DNA from: Gloeobacterales cyanobacterium ES-bin-313
GTDB taxonomy: Bacteria > Cyanobacteriota > Cyanobacteriia > Gloeobacterales > Gloeobacteraceae
DNA length: 53,880 nt
Direction: 5' to 3'
Assembly (NCBI GenBank): GCA_014379585.1
Contig: JACMLN010000017.1
Location: 1-53,880 of the forward strand
This document shows, in pieces, positions 50,818-53,880 of the stretch. How positions within the stretch are numbered: the stretch's first letter is position 1; every line of letters starts with the position of its first letter. Made by a program: the position numbers and the translations under genes. The notes under the pieces are model-generated. The model was not told the DNA's origin. It did no database searches and saw only the letters and a list, made by a program, of their open reading frames with translations.

Positions 50818-52761
50818 TTAGCTCTCGCGGAGTTTTTCGAGGACAGAAAGATCTTCGAGGGTAGATGTATCGCCACTCATGGCAGTACCGGCAGCCAAAG
50901 AGCGCAGCAAACGGCGCATGATCTTTCCAGAACGGGTCTTGGGCAAGGCATCGGCAAAGCGGATCTCGTCGGGACGGGCCAGTGCGCCAATCTCTTTGAC
51001 GACGTGAGAGCGCAACTCGGCAAGCAAAGCATCGCTTTTTTCGAAACTGCCTTCGAGGGTGACAAAAGCGACAATACCTTCGCCTTTGATGTCATCAGGA
51101 CGACCAACGACAGCGGCTTCGGCAACTGCTGGATGGGAAACCAGGGCTGACTCAATTTCCATGCTGCCAAGGCGGTGACCGCTGACATTGATCACGTCAT
51201 CGACGCGACCCATAATCCAGAAATAACCGTCCTCGTCGCGGCGGGCACCGTCTCCAGCAAAGTAGGCGTGGGGAATGTGGCTCCAATAGTTCTGGCGGTA
51301 GCGCTCGGGATCTTTGTAGACTGTGCGCAACATCGAAGGCCAAGGGTGACGGATCACCAAGTAACCCCCTTCGTTCGCCGGACAGGAGTTTCCTTCACGA
51401 TCCACAACATCGGCAACGATCCCCGGAAACGGCAGGGTTGCTGAACCAGGGCGGGTTGTTGTCGCTCCCGGTAGCGGTGTAATCATGATCCCGCCCGTTT
51501 CCGTCTGCCACCAAGTATCGACGATTGGACAGCGTTCGCCCCCGATCACTTGCTGGTACCAGATCCATGCTTCTGGGTTAATCGGTTCGCCGACTGTTCC
51601 CAAAAGTCTGAGGGAAGTTAAATCAGAAGCGTTCGGCCACTGATCGCCCCATTTCAAAAATGTGCGAATCGCTGTGGGAGCAGTGTAAAAAATTGAAATT
51701 TTGTACTTTTCGATTAACTGCCAAAAGCGCCCTGGATCGGGCTGGTTGGGCGCACCTTCGTACATGAAAGTCGTGGCGCCATTGGACAGAGGGCCGTAAA
51801 CAACGTAGGAGTGACCCGTAATCCAGCCAATATCGGCAGTACACCAATAGACATCGCTGTCTTTAAGGTCGAAGATCCACTTCGTGGTCAGGTGGGTGTA
51901 AAGATTGTATCCGCCTGTTGTGTGGACAACGCCTTTCGGCTTTCCGGTTGTCCCACTGGTGTAGAGGATGAACAGCAATGTTTCCGCATCGAGGGGTTCA
52001 GCGGGACAGTCAGGACTCACCCCAGAGACAACATCACTCCACCAAAGATCGCGACTTGCTTCCATGGCAATTGCCTGACCGGTGCGCTTCAGACAAATCA
52101 CGTGCTCCACACTCGGCGCATCGGCCAAAGCGAGATCGACTTGTTGTTTGAGGGGAACAATGTTGCCCTTGCGCCAACCGCCGTCAGCTGTAACCACAAG
52201 TTTGACTTCTGCGTCGTTGAGTCGATCCCTCAAGGCTTCAGCACTGAATCCGCCGAAAACGACTGAATGGGCAGCGCCGATGCGGGCGCAGGCGAGCATC
52301 GCAATCGCCGCCTCAGGAACCATGGGCATATAGATCGCGACACGATCACCCGTTTGGATACCCAAGGATTTCAATGCATTCGCAAACTGGCAGACTTCCG
52401 TATGTAATTCGCCATAGGTAAGTGCGCGGGTATCTCCCGGCTCCCCTTCCCAAAGCAAAGCCACTTTGTCCCGCTTTGTTTCAAGGTGGCGATCCAGACA
52501 GTTATAAGAAAGATTGATTTTGCCGCCCACGAACCATTGGGCGTTCGGCTCCTGCCAATCCAGCACTTTCTGCCAAGGCGAAAACCAGTGCAATTCAGCA
52601 CTGGCTTGTTCGGCCCAAAAGGCTTCGGGATCAGCGATCGAATGCGCGTACAGGGCTTTGTACGCTTCTGGCCCTTGTATCCAAGCATGTTCAACGAATC
52701 CAGACGAAGGAACGAACTGGCGATCTTCATGGAGGATAGATTCGATTTCGATGCTGGACAT
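50818..52761 (-). CDS. acs: Acetyl-CoA synthetase
   Basis: 647 residues, the expected length. AMP-binding core: [25 protein letters not shown] (P-loop), [31 protein letters not shown] (motif II/III), and [27 protein letters not shown]. The C-terminal lysine motif [17 protein letters not shown] is intact and is the site of acetyl regulation in other bacteria. It activates acetate to acetyl-CoA. Start ATG 52761 lies two bases after the rpsT stop. Confidence 0.96.
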   Translation of the reverse strand: MSSIEIESILHEDRQFVPSSGFVEHAWIQGPEAYKALYAHSIADPEAFWAEQASAELHWFSPWQKVLDWQEPNAQWFVGGKINLSYNCLDRHLETKRDKVALLWEGEPGDTRALTYGELHTEVCQFANALKSLGIQTGDRVAIYMPMVPEAAIAMLACARIGAAHSVVFGGFSAEALRDRLNDAEVKLVVTADGGWRKGNIVPLKQQVDLALADAPSVEHVICLKRTGQAIAMEASRDLWWSDVVSGVSPDCPAEPLDAETLLFILYTSGTTGKPKGVVHTTGGYNLYTHLTTKWIFDLKDSDVYWCTADIGWITGHSYVVYGPLSNGATTFMYEGAPNQPDPGRFWQLIEKYKISIFYTAPTAIRTFLKWGDQWPNASDLTSLRLLGTVGEPINPEAWIWYQQVIGGERCPIVDTWWQTETGGIMITPLPGATTTRPGSATLPFPGIVADVVDREGNSCPANEGGYLVIRHPWPSMLRTVYKDPERYRQNYWSHIPHAYFAGDGARRDEDGYFWIMGRVDDVINVSGHRLGSMEIESALVSHPAVAEAAVVGRPDDIKGEGIVAFVTLEGSFEKSDALLAELRSHVVKEIGALARPDEIRFADALPKTRSGKIMRRLLRSLAAGTAMSGDTSTLEDLSVLEKLRES

Positions 52762-52763
52762 GG

Positions 52764-53060
52764 CTAGTCAGCCTTTGTTTGGACTTTCTTGAGGGCAGCA
52801 GCGAGACGAGACTTCTTGCGGGCAGCGGTGTTGGCATGGATAACGCCACTGCTCACGGCCTTGTCGATCTTGCTGAAAGTGTCGTTCAACAAAGTTTTGA
52901 CTTCAGTGAGCGCTTCTTCGGAGGGCTTGGAGTTGTACTCACCCATGCGGGTCAGAAACTTCTTGGTGACAGTCTTCACCGTCGACTTGTAAGCCACATT
53001 GCGCTGACGATTGCGTTCGGCAATTTCGACGCGCTTGATAGCAGACTTGATATTCGGCAC
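52764..53060 (-). CDS. rpsT: 30S ribosomal protein S20
   Basis: 98 residues. [40 protein letters not shown] and [19 protein letters not shown] are the S20 signatures, including [11 protein letters not shown]. The start is GTG 53060, with AGGTTG nine bases upstream. It binds 16S rRNA. It heads the operon rpsT-acs-yqeY; the close coupling with acs is unusual. Confidence 0.97.
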   Translation of the reverse strand: MPNIKSAIKRVEIAERNRQRNVAYKSTVKTVTKKFLTRMGEYNSKPSEEALTEVKTLLNDTFSKIDKAVSSGVIHANTAARKKSRLAAALKKVQTKAD

Positions 53061-53187
53061 GATTCAACCTAAAAACACACAGCACATCATTGTAGATCGT
53101 TGGGTGCGGATTGTGACAAGTTCTTGCATAAATGTAGCCGGGGCGACTGCAGTGGCTATACTGTCCTGAGCTTGTCAGGAAATCTTC

Positions 53188-53448
53188 ATGGACCTAGAGG
53201 CACTGCGGTTAAAGCGGGATCTGCTCTACAGCGAAGCCAGAGAGATCAATGAGAAACGCTTACGTATAGACCGCCACCTACGCCAAATCACAGCAACAGA
53301 TCCCGTTGCCTGCCAACGACGCTACTTGCTTCAGGTTGAATTTGACGAATTAACGATCTGTTTGCGCAAACTTTCTGGGCAGGCGCGCCAAATTACCCAG
53401 CAAATTGACGAAAGTCTTTCTAAACAAGAACTCTGGTCAATAGATTAA
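53188..53448 (+). CDS. Small coiled-coil hypothetical protein
   Basis: 86 residues, MDLEALRLKRDLLYSEAREINEKRLRIDRHLRQI followed by ACQRRYLLQVEFDELTICLRKLSGQARQITQQIDESLSK. It is almost wholly helical and charged, forming a two-helix coiled coil. There is no signal peptide or membrane segment. I do not recognise a family. An inverted repeat (TCCTGA-GCTTG-TCAGGA) lies just before it, and its 3' end abuts the tRNA-array terminator, which faces it. Confidence 0.55.
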   Translation: MDLEALRLKRDLLYSEAREINEKRLRIDRHLRQITATDPVACQRRYLLQVEFDELTICLRKLSGQARQITQQIDESLSKQELWSID

Positions 53449-53453
53449 AAATT

Positions 53454-53488
53454 GTCATAAAAAAAGCGCCCTTGTTGAAGGGGCGCTT
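53454..53488 (-). terminator. Terminator of the tRNA array
   Basis: On the minus strand AAGCGCCC-CTTCAACAA-GGGCGCTT is a perfect eight-base stem (53464-53488) followed by TTTTTTT. It is therefore a strong terminator for the leftward tRNA array and lies 25 bases after the last tRNA. Confidence 0.93.
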
Positions 53489-53513
53489 CGCCGCTTTAGG
53501 AGTGCCTGGACTA

Positions 53514-53588
53514 TGCCCCCAGTCGGACTCGAACCGACACATGAACGAGTTTTGAAGTCGCAGCCTCTACCAGTTGGGCTACGGGGGC
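53514..53588 (-). tRNA. tRNA-Leu(CAA)-like, short variable loop
   Basis: 75 bases. Acceptor GCCCCCG pairs with TGGGGGC (G.T at 7-66), discriminator A, no encoded CCA. The T arm is GTCGG-TTCGAGT-CCGAC, the D arm GCC-CAACTGGTAGA-GGC. The anticodon stem is GCGAC/CTCGT with a C31-C39 mismatch and the loop TTCAAAA, giving anticodon CAA. The variable loop is six bases, whereas leucine tRNAs normally have a long arm. It belongs to the tRNA array, separated by seven bases from its neighbour. Confidence 0.8.
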
Positions 53589-53595
53589 AAAAATC

Positions 53596-53682
53596 TGCGG
53601 GTACCTGGTAACGCTCCAGACCAATGCCAGTGATCTGCTGGATAGAGTTTATAAGGCTCCACTGCGCCTTGCGCCTACCCGC
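53596..53682 (-). tRNA. Divergent tRNA-like element, anticodon possibly UAU
   Basis: 87 bases. Acceptor GCGGGTA pairs perfectly with TACCCGC, then A. Anticodon-like stem GGAGC/ACTCT with loop CTTATAA (TAT at 34-36), a long variable-arm hairpin CCAG-CAGATCA-CTGG, and a T-arm-like TCTGG-AGCGTTA-CCAGG whose loop lacks the usual TTCGA. The D region (GGCGCAAGGCGCAGT) is irregular. It sits exactly in register between two tRNAs, so it is likely a degenerate or specialised tRNA. A pseudogene is possible. Confidence 0.45.
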
Positions 53683-53685
53683 CTA

Positions 53686-53755
53686 TCCCCTCTGTTGGAG
53701 TCGAACCAACCCACGAAATTTAGAAGATTTCAGTCCGTCTCCCACGGAGAAGGGG
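53686..53755 (-). tRNA. tRNA-Arg(UCU)-like, reduced
   Basis: About 70 bases. Anticodon arm GAAAT-CTTCTAA-ATTTC is perfect and gives anticodon TCT; T arm GTTGG-TTCGACT-CCAAC is canonical. The acceptor is CCCCTTC/AGAGGGG with one mismatch and one wobble, then A. The D stem is TCCG/CGGA with a seven-base loop and no room for bases 8-9, so the tRNA is shortened at the D arm. Exact ends are uncertain by one base. Gaps to neighbours are three bases. Confidence 0.7.
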
Positions 53756-53758
53756 CAG

Positions 53759-53833
53759 TGTCCCCGGTCGGACTCGAACCGACACGTAAACGAGGTTTAA
53801 GTTCGCAGCCTCTACCAATTGGGCTACAGGGAC
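53759..53833 (-). tRNA. tRNA-Leu(UAA)-like, short variable loop
   Basis: 75 bases. Acceptor GTCCCTG/CGGGGAC, discriminator A, no CCA. The D and T arms and 3' half are almost identical to the CAA tRNA at 53514. Anticodon stem GCGAA/CTCGT with mismatched top pair (A31-C39), loop CTTAAAC gives anticodon TAA. The variable loop is six bases, unlike ordinary class II leucine tRNAs. Confidence 0.8.
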
Positions 53834-53836
53834 GAA

Positions 53837-53880
53837 TAGGGATGGCGAGAATCGAACTCGCTCGATATCCTGTTCCCGAA
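53837..53880 (-). tRNA. tRNA-Pro(CGG)-like, 3' part only (cut by window edge)
   Basis: Visible on the minus strand are the anticodon loop TTCGGGA (identical to the Pro(CGG) loop), the 3' anticodon arm ACAGG, a seven-base variable loop, T arm GCGAG-TTCGATT-CTCGC, and 3' acceptor CATCCCT plus A. The 5' half lies outside the window. It continues the array. Confidence 0.7.

Overview
The window comes from a cyanobacterium. The direct evidence is a C-phycocyanin operon (cpcB, cpcA, a CpcD-type cap, the CpcE/CpcF lyase halves, a rod linker), apcD and a CpcT-type lyase, plus a one-piece tmRNA whose tag begins ANNIVPF and an aromatic-carotenoid gene pair. The only phycocyanin linker here is a tandem two-domain protein without a CpcD tail. 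Multi-domain linkers of that kind are known from thylakoid-less lineages (Gloeobacter and relatives such as Anthocerotibacter), so an early-branching cyanobacterium is my best guess. That placement is inference. Genes are dense, intergenic spaces are short, and I see no insertion sequence, prophage or CRISPR array.

Layout. 1-4.4 kb: start of nagA, a Uma2-type gene, a tandem-repeat spacer, then overlapping cruE/cruH-like genes (aromatic carotenoid synthesis). 4.4-8 kb: a type III-like glutamine synthetase facing a ykkC/guanidine-I-type riboswitch with its ABC substrate-binding gene, then YceI. 8-17 kb: POT peptide transporter, YgjP-type metallopeptidase, thrC with a MoaD/ThiS-like partner, a zinc-ribbon YdcF protein, an OppA-like lipoprotein, an S9 peptidase and a stress-type membrane protein. 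17-21.3 kb: hemC, a HAD phosphatase, ssrA, a gamma-glutamylcyclotransferase, a secreted protein and folA. 21.4-26.1 kb: a heavy-metal RND efflux operon ending in a 40-residue membrane protein. 26.1-30.9 kb: bioF, cbiT, a SWIM-like protein, an alpha/beta-hydrolase fold protein lacking a normal triad, and an NRAMP transporter.

30.9-37.9 kb, all on the minus strand: mreB, apcD, cpcT-like and a 65-residue ORF, then cpcB-cpcA-cpcD-cpcE-tandem linker-cpcF. Both alpha/beta phycocyanin subunits keep their chromophore cysteines, and the enzymes needed to attach bilins at alpha-84 (CpcE/F) and beta-153 (CpcT) are encoded beside them. 38-47.5 kb: BON protein, YqiA-type esterase, DUF2808 protein, Dps, MazG, rhomboid protease, dnaK, a secreted VirB10-like protein and cimA. 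47.5-53.5 kb: a coiled-coil protein, a fused osmolyte-type binding protein/permease, a secreted Tyr/Asn/Gln-rich protein, and rpsT-acs-yqeY.

The last 370 bases are the 3' end of a tightly packed minus-strand tRNA array: tRNA genes 2-7 bases apart ending at a strong terminator. Two carry leucine anticodons (CAA, UAA) on short-variable-loop bodies, and one element is a divergent 87-base cloverleaf. This array, the riboswitch locus, the cpc operon with its tandem linker, and the operator-like inverted repeats are the most interesting signals. Many start codons were reassigned from ribosome-binding sites, several of them to TTG or GTG.
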